Of a DNA stretch of 35,041 nucleotides, positions 9,732 through 19,719 are shown piece after piece. The notes below the pieces were generated by a model. That model was not told the origin of the DNA. It did not search any database and was given only the letters and a program-made list of their open reading frames with translations. This DNA comes from Beroe ovata (taxonomy: Eukaryota; Ctenophora; Nuda; Beroida; Beroidae): NCBI GenBank assembly GCA_946803715.1, contig CAMPET010000066.1, positions 282,419-317,459 of the forward strand, written 5' to 3'. The position numbers and the translations under genes are program-made. Within the stretch, counting starts at the first letter, position 1; each line of letters starts with the position of its first letter.

Positions 9732-9949
9732 AGTTCGGATCGAAACGTTGTCCATTCTGTGAGGTGGAGTTTAGTCGAGTTAATAACCTCAAACGTCACA
9801 TCTCAACAATTCATCTGAACGAATGCAGTTTTGTCTGTCCTGTTTGCAACAAAAAATTCAAGCAGAAGTGTCATTTAAAAAGACACCATGCCCTCTTGCA
9901 TGATGCATCTAAATTTTCGGTAAATCCTGCAATGAAAGTTATAGTTTGA
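9732..9949 (+). CDS. alternative terminal exon B: two C2H2 zinc fingers
   Basis: Acceptor CGATTTTCAG, phase 1, stop TGA 9947-9949. Two canonical fingers: CPFCEVEF..NNLKRHISTIH and CPVCNKKF..CHLKRHHALLH. Both have H-x4-H spacing, joined by a six-residue linker. A possible donor after 9919 is phase 0 and does not fit the phase-1 acceptors of exons C or D. The exon is therefore best read as terminal. It is parallel to exons A, C and D in phase and layout. Confidence 0.75.
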
Positions 9950-10021
9950 AATCAAACGTTTTACTAAGTTATCAAGTTCTAATCGAGCGAGTTCCCAGCA
10001 TTTGATGAAACCCCCTCACAG

Positions 10022-10218
10022 GTCGAATAATGGGAAAAAAGAGTAGAATACAGTGCGCTACCTGCCTACAGATTCTGAGTTGCAAGACGGCACTACACCG
10101 TCATATCAAAGTTGTGCACCTCCGTAAAAAGGACTTCAAGTGTGAATTTTGCGACAAGGCCTTCGGCCAGAACTCTGATCGTGTGATACATCAAAAAACA
10201 GTCCATTACAGTAATTGA
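10022..10218 (+). CDS. alternative terminal exon C: two C2H2 zinc fingers
   Basis: Acceptor CCCCCTCACAG, phase 1, stop TGA 10216-10218. Fingers: CATCLQIL..TALHRHIKVVH and CEFCDKAF..SDRVIHQKTVH. A weak donor (ACA|GTAATT, after 10210) is phase 1 and could splice to exon D, which would give a four-finger protein. Without that splice the exon ends three codons later. An internal ATG (10030) lies just inside the exon, but the phase-1 acceptor matches the shared donor. Confidence 0.75.
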
Positions 10219-10523
10219 TTGCAAATTCGGTATTTGTTTAGGTTTCTACTTGCTCATGCTGCTACGATAAATCCCAAATATTAGAGTATTCTCAGGGAAG
10301 AGCATTGTTTTTCACCCAACAGAGAATGATCAATGAGTGTTAATGTTATCGATAGGTTATTTGATTCAGTAAAACATGAATATTGTAGTCATCCTTGTTC
10401 ACTCAGCTGGATATTTTCATTCTATGGATCATTTCCTCAGAAATTAGCGAGAATCTCGGAGTATTAATGGGAGTGGACTGGGAGAGATGTATATTTCTCA
10501 AGCTGTGAAATGTATCTTTTCAG
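10219..10523. other. spacer between finger exons C and D
   Basis: 305 bp with no recognised repeat or coding signal other than the acceptor preceding exon D. Confidence 0.4.
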
Positions 10524-10843
10524 ATCGCATCGCACACAGCAACTCTGGATCTGGACCAAAGAGTAGTAGTGATCGATCATGCAACATATGCGGGAGAACT
10601 TTCACCAAGAAAAGTGATCTGACCAGGCACATAAAGCAAGTCCACTTCCAGCTCAGGCCGTACAAATGCAAGAGATGTAGCCAGACCTTCAAGAGGAACA
10701 CTTGCCTTACTATTCATTCTAAGAAATACCATTCAGAGTTGGGAGAGCAAAACAGTGACAATAGCAGAAGTACTGGATCAGACCCGACATACGATTCGAC
10801 AGCGAACAAAGAAAAAACTCCTAACGTTACCTGGCCAGTGTGA
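10524..10843 (+). CDS. alternative terminal exon D: two C2H2 zinc fingers and acidic/serine tail
   Basis: Acceptor GTATCTTTTCAG, phase 1, stop TGA 10841-10843 (105 residues). A serine-rich lead (about 20 residues) precedes CNICGRTF..SDLTRHIKQVH and CKRCSQTF..TCLTIHSKKYH. These are the most canonical fingers of the set; the linker FQLRPYK resembles the classical TGEKPY type. A 35-residue S/N/T-rich tail follows. As the last finger exon it could be the default 3' end of the locus. Confidence 0.78.
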
Positions 10844-11757
10844 AATTTCACATCCGAAAACATTGATTTGATTCTCTCTGTTCACATTAATTATACTTCT
10901 GATTTCAATACGCAAGATTAGGAAGAGTACGAATTTTTCATTCAGTTTCATACCAGATTGAATGTTTTTAATCTAACGCAGACAATCTTCCACTCAACAA
11001 GAAGTGCGATGTAAATATATTCGTATACCATTGTAGAAGCTATCACTATCAGCTAGTTTAGGTAGCTGATTGACATAGTGTTAGAATATTACACTCAGTA
11101 AACGGCTAGTAGTTAGTACCTAATGAGTAAGAGTTCAGGCACGTAGCCGAACTTTTTTTGGGGAGGGGCCCTCGCCGAGCAAAGCGAGTCGAGTTTTCGC
11201 AGCGAGCATCTGCAAGGAAAAGTAGAATTCTCAAAATCTAAATCAGTTTCAAGGGTTTTATTCTGGTTACAACCTAAAAGTTGAAGCGGGGTCTTGAGGC
11301 GCAGTTCAGAGGTTAAGTTTTCAAGCCAGAGGTTAAGTTTTCTTTGCAGGGATGCAGATGAAGGTATTGAAAATTTTCATCAGAGGTCCAGTTTTTCCGA
11401 GGGGGACCGCGGCCCCCCTGGCCTCCCCATTGTCTACCTGCCTGAGTTATGGAATTGGAAGAACACCAGAAATTTAATCTTGCTTATATTATAAACCCTA
11501 TTCATGTTACTGATGATACTAATACTATTACTGATGTGAGTGTAACTAATGAAATGTGTTATTTAATTTTTATACTATCGATTTAAATTTAATAAAAAGT
11601 TCCCAACTGAAACTTTTCTTTTAATTTGTCCAATTCCAAAACAATCACGCGCAGATGAAATATCGCGAATTAAAAACAAAGAATCAAAAAATCATATTAA
11701 AGCTGTGGCAAAGTCTGACCACTCCTTTTCTCCCAAATCATATTATATTGAGCGTCT
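10844..11757. other. 3' flank of the zinc-finger gene, convergent with the GPCR
   Basis: No coding exon seen. A G-rich then GC-rich segment at 11148-11215 (GGGCCCTCGCCGAGC) and a second GC-rich segment near 11398-11425 look like fragments of dispersed repeats. GAGGTTAAGTTTTC is tandemly repeated at about 11309-11342. AATAAA at 11589-11594 is a candidate plus-strand poly(A) signal for the zinc-finger gene. Confidence 0.45.
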
Positions 11758-13042
11758 TTAAACGTCTTGGTCACTGTCAAGAATGGTTATCTCTGGGATC
11801 TTGGGTGATTTGCTTGGCGTTGATCTCAGTTGGGACGATCTATCTTGTAGTGGCATCATCCCCGATGAGCACGAATATCTCCGGGCATCGGCTCGGGAGT
11901 GGAATGCCGGGGCGCTGTCCTCCATAATAATCTCGAAATTTGTCCACCTCCGCACCCGTTCGGTGATAGTTTCAGTGCAGGTCTTAGCTTGTGCAGAGGA
12001 ACCGGTTACCGGACCCGTAGAGAAAGATGTTGTGGCCTCTGAAACCTTGCGAGCATGATCCCTCATAAACTTTTTGAAATTTCTGTTCACGATTGTGTAT
12101 ATAATGGGGTTGATGCACAGACTAATCATATGGAAATACTGTGGAATCCTGTTTAGGGAAGACGTTGACAGGTCCCGGTCAAAGAATCTCCACACACTAA
12201 ACGCTATGTGGGGGGTCCATGATACACAAAATGATCCCCCAATCATGAATGTGGTGACCAGAATCTTCTTGTTCTTGTTCCAGACAACTCCGCTTAGTTT
12301 GAGGGATATGCCAGCAAGAAGAATGATAGCCAAGATCACCACAATGAATGGGAGACAAATATACAGCACCCACACAATGATCATCAGAGTGCTGCTAGCA
12401 TTGTGGGTGTCCACTGTGCAAGAGTCAGTGATGAAGTGGATCTCAATCTGTGTAAAGAATATGATGGCAGGTAGCGCTGCTGAATACACCCAAACAAAAC
12501 CCACCACCGAAAAAGCAATGGTTTGGGTGAAGAAGTTGGCAGACCGGACTGGGCTTATACATCTCAGGAGTCGGTGAACTGATATAAGGAGGATGAAATG
12601 TATGTGGAGGAGTCCTGGGTAAATATTCACCACTCCGAGGATGTAACAGACGGTGCAACCCAGGACCCACTCTTTGGAGGAGTGGACGCTGAGCAGGGGA
12701 ATGACCACCAAGATTTGGGAGATGAGATCAGCAATAGCGAGGTGCTTTACGAAGAGAATGGTGACATTGTCGATGGTGTAGTTTATGTTCATGTAGGATA
12801 TAGTACAGAGAAGCACCAATATATCTCCTGTAAAACCTGACGGTGGAATTATTTGGTTACCATGGATATATCATGCTGCATGTTACATGTTGGATTGAGA
12901 ACTGAAGCTGCTGAATATCAAACTTACCTATCACGAAAGTAACAATGGAGAAGGTGAGGAGGAAAGCACTTTGCAAATCTGTTGTGATGTCCTGGTAGTG
13001 TGTATCCAAGTTGGAACAGTTGACTAAAGCACCCAAATACAT
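11758..13042 (-). CDS. class A (rhodopsin-like) G-protein-coupled receptor, 394 aa
   Basis: Two exons, 13042-12928 and 12827-11758, joined G|GTAAGT ... ACAG|GA in phase 1 within TM1. Seven hydrophobic segments are present. Class A landmarks: LAIADL in TM2 (D72), a Cys at the top of TM3 with a partner in the second extracellular loop (DSCTVD), SWTP in TM6 (W242, P244) and NPIIY in TM7 (N278-Y282). The tail of about 100 residues is rich in Ser/Thr, as expected for kinase and arrestin sites. Odd points: the TM1 position usually Asn (GN) is Asp (IGDILVLL), and the DRY box reads HRL (R124 kept). The N-terminus is short with one NCS sequon. The ligand cannot be told; peptide or orphan metazoan receptors are possible. 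Confidence 0.9.
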
Positions 13043-15092
13043 TTTTCGTCCTTATGATATGGAGAGATGCAATTAAAAAAGGAAACTCAAGGCGCATCAT
13101 CAACCCAATTTGAATTTCTCAATTGAACTTCATCACCATAAGCAGTGTACGCTGTAAGTGTGCAATAGCTCACGGAAGAAATCTTGCAATCTCATGGGTA
13201 GAAGGCTCATTGCCAAATTAAGCAGATAAAAATCTTCGCCGACCTTATGAAAATAAGATCAGTCCACAGTCGCTGACAAATTATCAACAATCGATACCTG
13301 AAGCGCATCCTGATCCATATAGGTATATCGCGTTATGGTATTCATCAAAATCGAATTTATAACACCTACAAAATATCTACATTCTACCAAATAACAAATA
13401 AATTTGAAACTTGACGCTCGCTCACGATCTTTGATCATCATGAAGCAACAACGATTTGATACCTCATACCACACACACACACACACACACAGTAGTAGTA
13501 GTAGAAATGAAAACACAGACTATGAATTAGATATTGCACAGGTGTGACAGGTTTCATATCCTACATTACCCCCATCAACATGACATCTCCGACAACAAAC
13601 AACACATCTCGATAAGGATAATGTTATGAGTGGGCTATCGTACTCTTGTGACACTCTGACAGTGACACATTGCGAGTGGATGTTTAACTGTTTGATGTGT
13701 GTTGTAAAAGTCGAGACATGACGTATGCTGGATTGTCATAACGTGTTATTGATTGACAAGAATCTACAGTGCGAAAATTTCTGACGTTTCTCTAGTTTTT
13801 TGGAAATGAAATTGAAAGAAAATTGAAAATTACATATCTGTCCTACATAGGTCCAGACACTCTACACAGACGCACAGTACACACATACTACTAATAATTA
13901 CACACAATTACAGACACACACAATACATAGACACGCACGTAAACAACAAACTATGCATAATCATAATGCACAAAGCCACAAATTAGATTTTTAAAATCAG
14001 ACGCATTTATGATTTGATGCACATTAGAATGGTAGTTCACTAAATTCGCTCACTCAAAGGCTAAATTCACTGAGTACTGCATATAGAATGCCAAAACTTT
14101 AGCTATATGATTAGGCAATGTCTAAGGTCTCTCACGGTGGTCTTCAATACAGTACACGCTCGTCCAAGTTGCACACGGGTAAGACGCATTTAAAATTAAA
14201 TGTAGCAGTGTTCAGTATATAGCTTGGTCCACAAGTCATACACAGTCTAACCAGTTACAAGATCACGTCTACAATTCCCAGAAAATTGCTGTTTCACGAA
14301 ACTAGTCTATCTTACTCATAGCATGCTGTTAGCGGTGGAAAATCCATGATTGTGGTTAATTCTGATGTAAAAATATAAAATAACTAGAAAACCCGCCAAG
14401 TGGACGTGATACACTACCCATTGGAAAGACAGCAGGACGTTACTTTAGAACGACAGCTAAACATGATATGACCTGTGATCAAAATCCAACCTACTTATTT
14501 GAACCAATGATTTTATGAAGGAGCATTTGATAACAATTCGGCCAGTTCTTAAGCACAGAAAATGGTGCTCGCCCAGTTGTCCAACTTTCGTTGATCGTCA
14601 CAATCGGGCCATTTTGTGTAGTGTATTGTCATTGAAAACAATATCGTATTTTACCATGAGTTGAAAAGAATAACTGCAGAGCAGAAGCAACAACTGTCAA
14701 AAGAAATTTGACCGTTGCTTGAATCAAAACCTACTTGCATTTATTCCATCAACGAAAAACGTAATTAAAGCACCATCATCAGAAATGAGCTCCCAGTTCA
14801 CTTTTACAATAGTAGCACGTGTCCATGGCAACGCGCACTTTAACTTCAAAATCAGCACGTGCATTTAGTGACGAACATAAACACAAACAAACAACCAAAT
14901 TATAATATAGATAGTTCATATGATTATAGTTACCTCTATATTTAGTAACCTATACATGTAGTTGCATATAGTTACCTATATATATATGGTAACATATAGT
15001 TACCTCTCCGTATACGTAAATATATACACGTACTATATATATACACAAATATAAACACATACTATACTATAAATATATACACGTGTTATATA
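13043..15092. other. gene-poor flank upstream of the GPCR
   Basis: No supported exon. Holds a pure CA run (13469-13491) followed by a short AGT run, a CA-rich degenerate stretch (13855-13960), and an AT-rich TATA/TAC stretch around 14920-15085 with repeated AGTTACCTATA motifs. It must include the GPCR promoter, but no distinct element was identified. Confidence 0.5.
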
Positions 15093-15328
15093 TGAAGACG
15101 TGAGAATATGAAGACTTGAGAATATGAAGATGTGAGAATATGAGAGGTGAGAATATGAAGATGTGAGAATATGAAGATGCGAAAATATGAAGATGTGAGA
15201 ATATGATGATGTGAGAATATAAAGATGTGAGAATATGAAGATGTGAGAAGATGCAGACGTGAGAATATGAAGATGAGAGAATATGAAGATGTGAGAAGAT
15301 GAAGACGTGAGAATATGAAGATGTGAGA
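15093..15328. repeat. 14-16-bp minisatellite (GAATATGAAGATGTGA type)
   Basis: About 15 imperfect copies of GAATATGAAGATGTGA, with variants GACGTGA, GATGAGA and AAAATATG. Read on the minus strand it gives an open frame of repeated HILTSS/HIFIFS. That frame is an artefact of the repeat length being near a multiple of three. Variable units and no spacers rule out a CRISPR-like array. Confidence 0.9.
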
Positions 15329-15759
15329 TTTTTATTGTATAGTGCAAAATATGATTACGAGTTATATGAGAATACGACAAAGCGAATTGTGAAGTATTTA
15401 ACAGAGAAATACAGAAGCGTACATACCGTGATTCTTCATGCATATCCGTAGTAATCTGGAAAGTGACTATGCCCTATCATTGAGAGCGGGTGCGGATAAC
15501 AGATTTGACTAACGGACATGACTATAGGACTCCTACTTTCTCACCAGCTGGTATTTACATTTTGGACAATAACTTGACAATCAATTAACAACAGTACAAT
15601 CCGCTCTGCTCCTGGTGACGGCATAGCGTGTGTCAGGCGCCGACACCGTTTCAGCCATGGGTGTGGTCTCTTTCTAGTGTTCGCTGGTATAAGTGGTGCG
15701 AATATAGGCGGCATGATGAGGAAAATCTTATTTTCGTGTAGAATTGTNGGTCACACGGG

Positions 15760-15933
15760 AGAATTCTGTAGAACTTACTCTAGTATGATACTGCCTGGTA
15801 TTAAATGAATCTAGGATATTAAATGAGGATATCAAATGAGTATTAAATGAATCTAGGATATTAGAAGAGCACAATATCCTAGATTCATTTAATACCAGAC
15901 AGTATTATACTAGAGTAAGTTCTACAGAATTCT
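15760..15933. repeat. long inverted repeat (61-bp arms, 52-bp loop)
   Basis: 15760-15820 and 15873-15933 are reverse complements with two mismatches in 61. Weaker matching may extend a few bases outward (TCAC...AGAATTCTG). The loop contains a further direct copy of the inner arm (TATTAAATGAATCTAGGATATTA). A single N lies 12 bp outside the left arm at 15748. This fits a hairpin MITE, or a local inversion-duplication partly caused by assembly. Confidence 0.85.
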
Positions 15934-18345
15934 TTTGCGTGATTATAGCTGGAGGGTGCTTTACATGATCATTATTTGATATTTCGCATCAGAATTAACC
16001 ACAAGATATTATCTTTGGCTATGGTTACGTGCTTTTGTGCTATAATAATACATAATAACGGTATTATGGTATTGGTGAAACACTTTAAATTTATCAAGTA
16101 CATGCACAGGATAGGCAGGTCTATGAGACATTGAGTGCCATTCAGCAAATCTGGTAACTTTAAGATAACTTTAGGATGAAGAACTTATGGTAGCTAGCTT
16201 CAAGATGAAGGAAGCTGTCATAATAAGATGCTAAGTTGTAACAGTAGCAACTCTTAACAGAAGCAAACTAGAATGAAATTTTATTTTCATGGTTGCGAGG
16301 AAAAGGAAATAAAACAAAAAGTGTTATTGCAACACAAATGGCCCAAGCTTCTACTCAACAGATTGATGCAGCAGAGCTCATGTAATTTTGCTGCAGAGTA
16401 ATTGATTTTGATGTATTTCCTCTCTGGGTTATGGTTGCTTGACGAAGTCATCAAATAGGGTATTGCGTCAACTATTGCTGTTTCGTCAAGAACATTAAAT
16501 TTAAATGGATACTTTTATAACCAATCGACTTTCACTTATGCATCTTATGTCTACTTTTGTCGATAACTTGAAATAGAACATTAACTGTTAGAATGACATA
16601 CAGTAGCTATGTTAATTAGATGACGTCTAGAGATTGTCAACTGGGTTGGAGGGAGGGAACTGGAAGGCTTTATTATGATCATTGGGGAGCATTATTTTAC
16701 GATGTATTCTGAGCGGAATAGATACCCAATCAAATTCAATCACCAAAGCTAAATAATGAAGCATTATTCAGACTCTTGTCATGAAGGCTAGACTAGGCTT
16801 CGACAAGAAGTGCTATTTAGAAATAGAAGGTAATGAAACCTCTAGATCAGACTGTGACGTATTAAACACTATACATGGCAGAGACATATGGAGCTAATTT
16901 ATATAGAATCCCAAGCCTACAAAGCTTTCCATAAATAGTTTGTTGAATAAATATAAGTAGGCAAGCAATCTACTCAGGCTATTGATTATGGATAACTCAT
17001 CTAGTGTCTATAATTACACACAATACATTGCGTTATGACTAGGAGTCACTACTTTGGCTATTACCATGGGGTGGCTGTAGCCAAGCCACGCAGTATATCC
17101 CTTATCACACTGTGGACTGAGTGTATTATATATTTCAAGGTCAGCTTATATGCCTAGTCTCTGTAGCGTATATATCATTATTATTGGGACAGAACTTAAT
17201 AAAGCTATAGAAAGAATGAAGACAATTCAATGGAAATGTATACCGTTCTAGCTTCATGAGCTTTTATACGTTGTTCTAGGTCTACAGAAGTAGCTGTAGA
17301 ACACTAGAACAATTTCCCATTCGCTCTATCAAACTTAAAGCACCATGAGACTAAAAGTAAGAGTTTGAATGAGGAGTGCCAACGCCATTTGAGATGGGCC
17401 ACTAAGCACACCACGAATAGAATAAGAGTTTTCCAAGGATAGCACTTCAAGACGTACAATTCGTGGTTATGTGTGATGTGTCCAGCAAGTGTAACTACTA
17501 CTAGACTAGTAGTGGACACTGATTGCTAGCACTCAAACTTAGTGGTACTAAGAGTAAGACGTTAGGAATACCTAAGGGTTTAGGTACCCACTGAAAGACG
17601 TTCGGAATGAAGATTGCGAATGAGGAAGTGGGGTTGAGCCATTGTGTCAACATCTATTGCAAATGAGAGGAGGGCAGGATAATATTGTATGTGTTATTCA
17701 TACCTTGAGCAAGAGGTTGATGATTGATGAATAAGATGGACCGAAGATGGGGGTGAAGCAAGAGGTGGAATATGGACCGAACTTTGCTGCTGAGTAGGCT
17801 TGTATCGAATCAACAGAAACACGAGAGCCATAGAGAAAGCACTAATACCGATAGTAATATCGTATTGGTTGTATTGATCATGTGCCACTACTCGAGTCTC
17901 GAACGGGACAGGAAACCTACTGACTTACATCTACATACACTTCATTCATGAAACACGATATGGTCTAGAACAACAGCTTTTGCAAGATCATACTCATAGT
18001 CATAGACCATAGTGCCAGTGGAAATGGAATATGAATACTGTTACTATTTCGAAGACCGCACATGAACCTCGATTATAAACCTGAAAACAAGGCACTCGAT
18101 CAAACTCATAGTGATGTTAGGCATGTGCACATGACGATGCGCACCACTTATCAATATCTACTCTGTGATCAGTTCGAGCTACAATGTCCAATGTCGGCGC
18201 GACAGGTTGCGTCACGCAACGTGGGAACACTTGCATCGTTGTATTAGCATGACTTTGCTAGAAACGAAACCAATGGAATTGTGAAGTCGCTTCATTTATC
18301 AATTTCACATTATATGACCCTTTTACTAAAATTTCAGTAAGGAAT
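15934..18345. other. gene-poor stretch, no supported feature
   Basis: AT-rich sequence without a recognised exon, RNA gene or long repeat on either strand. Short open frames exist, including one of 64 codons on minus at 17694-17888 with a possible membrane segment. None has splice support, a family motif or a plausible neighbour. Confidence 0.5.
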
Positions 18346-18905
18346 GTAGACACAATGGACAAATCTACCAAATCAGTCAAGTTGATGGACACGAAGCTAG
18401 TATTTGAGTCCAATCACCAATGGACACTGTAGACTATTATTGACCAATAGACTAAGACACTGAGTGTTTTGAATGATCATTTCCATTGGACACATTCGAA
18501 AGATAACGTGTCTGTCTAATTCTATTGGACAGAACATGACTACTGGGCACAATTAAAATGGTCATTGGACACAATATTTCGATTGAACTTAATATTTAAA
18601 GCGGACGTGCTGCATTGAAGATCTTCTAAGTCCAATAGACAAGGACAAATCCTGTCCAATGAATGGACATATCCTGTCCAATCAATGGACATCGTGTGTC
18701 CAATGGACATGTTGTGTCAAATGTTTTCAGTGCAGAAGTTTATTTGACACACTGTGTCTATTACCGTAGACTCAAATACCAGTTTGATGTCCATCAGCTA
18801 ATGTCAATTGACCGATTTAGTATGTGTCCATTGTGTCTGCTCAGATGAAGACCGACGCCCAATGCCCATTGTGTCCATCGGACATGTCCAGTGTTCATGG
18901 ACCGG
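18346..18905. repeat. cluster of TGTCCA/TGGACA half-sites
   Basis: About 20 occurrences of TGTCCA, TGGACA or one-base variants are packed in 560 bp, in both orientations. They often pair as TGTCCAATGGACA, a near-palindrome with a CCAAT core. Spacing is irregular, so this is not a simple tandem array; density falls off sharply on both sides. It could be a decayed palindromic satellite or a homotypic cluster of binding sites. Confidence 0.6.
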
Positions 18906-19411
18906 CCATCTTATGACTCATTTACCGAAATATTAGCTACACAGCCCCCTTACTAACTAAATCCTCCCTGCCCCTTGATACAAGTTACATGTAGCTTAAT
19001 AAATGTAAAATCAATTGTAATTGTGAATATTTACAGTTTACTTATTGATATTATATACAGCTTAAGAAACTAAAGGAGACAATGCATGAGATACACATCT
19101 CATCTACTAATGGAAGGAAAGATTGGTAATGGCATCTATCTGCACTCTGCAGTATATTCAAGACATCAATAATCGATCCCAATAACATCAAGCACGAATA
19201 TAGGTAAATTATGATTATGTGCTCACTCTAAATGATATGATTGTTCGAATATTTTGATTACGGCTAATCCAAATTTAGGTTTTAATGATTAAGCCAATAT
19301 TTTGTAGTGTTCCAATAACTAAAATCCTTATCCTTCACAAAAATGCTGATCTTTAAGTTATATGCACGCTCAGATTCTCTATAAACAAAAAATTCATCAC
19401 TCATACTTTAT
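18906..19411. other. gene-poor stretch
   Basis: AT-rich, with no repeat or coding signal that can be supported. Confidence 0.5.
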
Positions 19412-19412
19412 T

Positions 19413-19576
19413 TACTACAACGGCAACTTGTGCGGGTGTCGATGCAACAATGAGGTAACAATAACACAAAAATAAGGTTGTTGCGTTATTGTTGCCTCAT
19501 TGCTGTGTTATTGTTGCGATATTGTTGTGTTATTGTCGCCTTGTTGTTGCATCGACACCGGCACAAGTTACTACAA
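19413..19576. mobile_element. MITE with 25-bp inverted ends and 8-bp direct repeats
   Basis: Inverted ends at 19426-19450 and 19544-19568 differ at one of 25 positions (CTTGTGCCGGTGTCGATGC type). The interior is made of CAACAATAA/TTATTGTTG units. TACTACAA occurs at 19413-19420 and 19569-19576, consistent with an 8-bp target duplication as in hAT-like elements. Five extra bases (CGGCA) on the left make the border slightly unclear. It has the same ends as the element at 7602-8289. Confidence 0.7.
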
Positions 19577-19719
19577 TAATTCAAGAGAGCTACGGAAAAC
19601 ACAATATACTACAGTGGATCTGATCCCCATTCACTCTATCTACACTGTGGTGAAAGTTCCCAGTGATATACGTGTGGTATAGTTTTTACTCGGTACCTAC
19701 AACATTCAACTATTAAGCA

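Noticed and set aside
15093-15328. Regular repeats resembling a CRISPR array
   Set aside because: Units are head-to-tail with no unique spacers, in a eukaryotic context.
15033-15443. 136-codon minus-strand frame rich in HILTSS / HIFIFS
   Set aside because: It is the translation of the 14-16-bp minisatellite, not a protein; no family resemblance or splice context.
17694-17888. 64-codon minus-strand frame with a hydrophobic stretch
   Set aside because: No acceptor or donor that links it to a gene, and no family motif; chance frames of this size are common.
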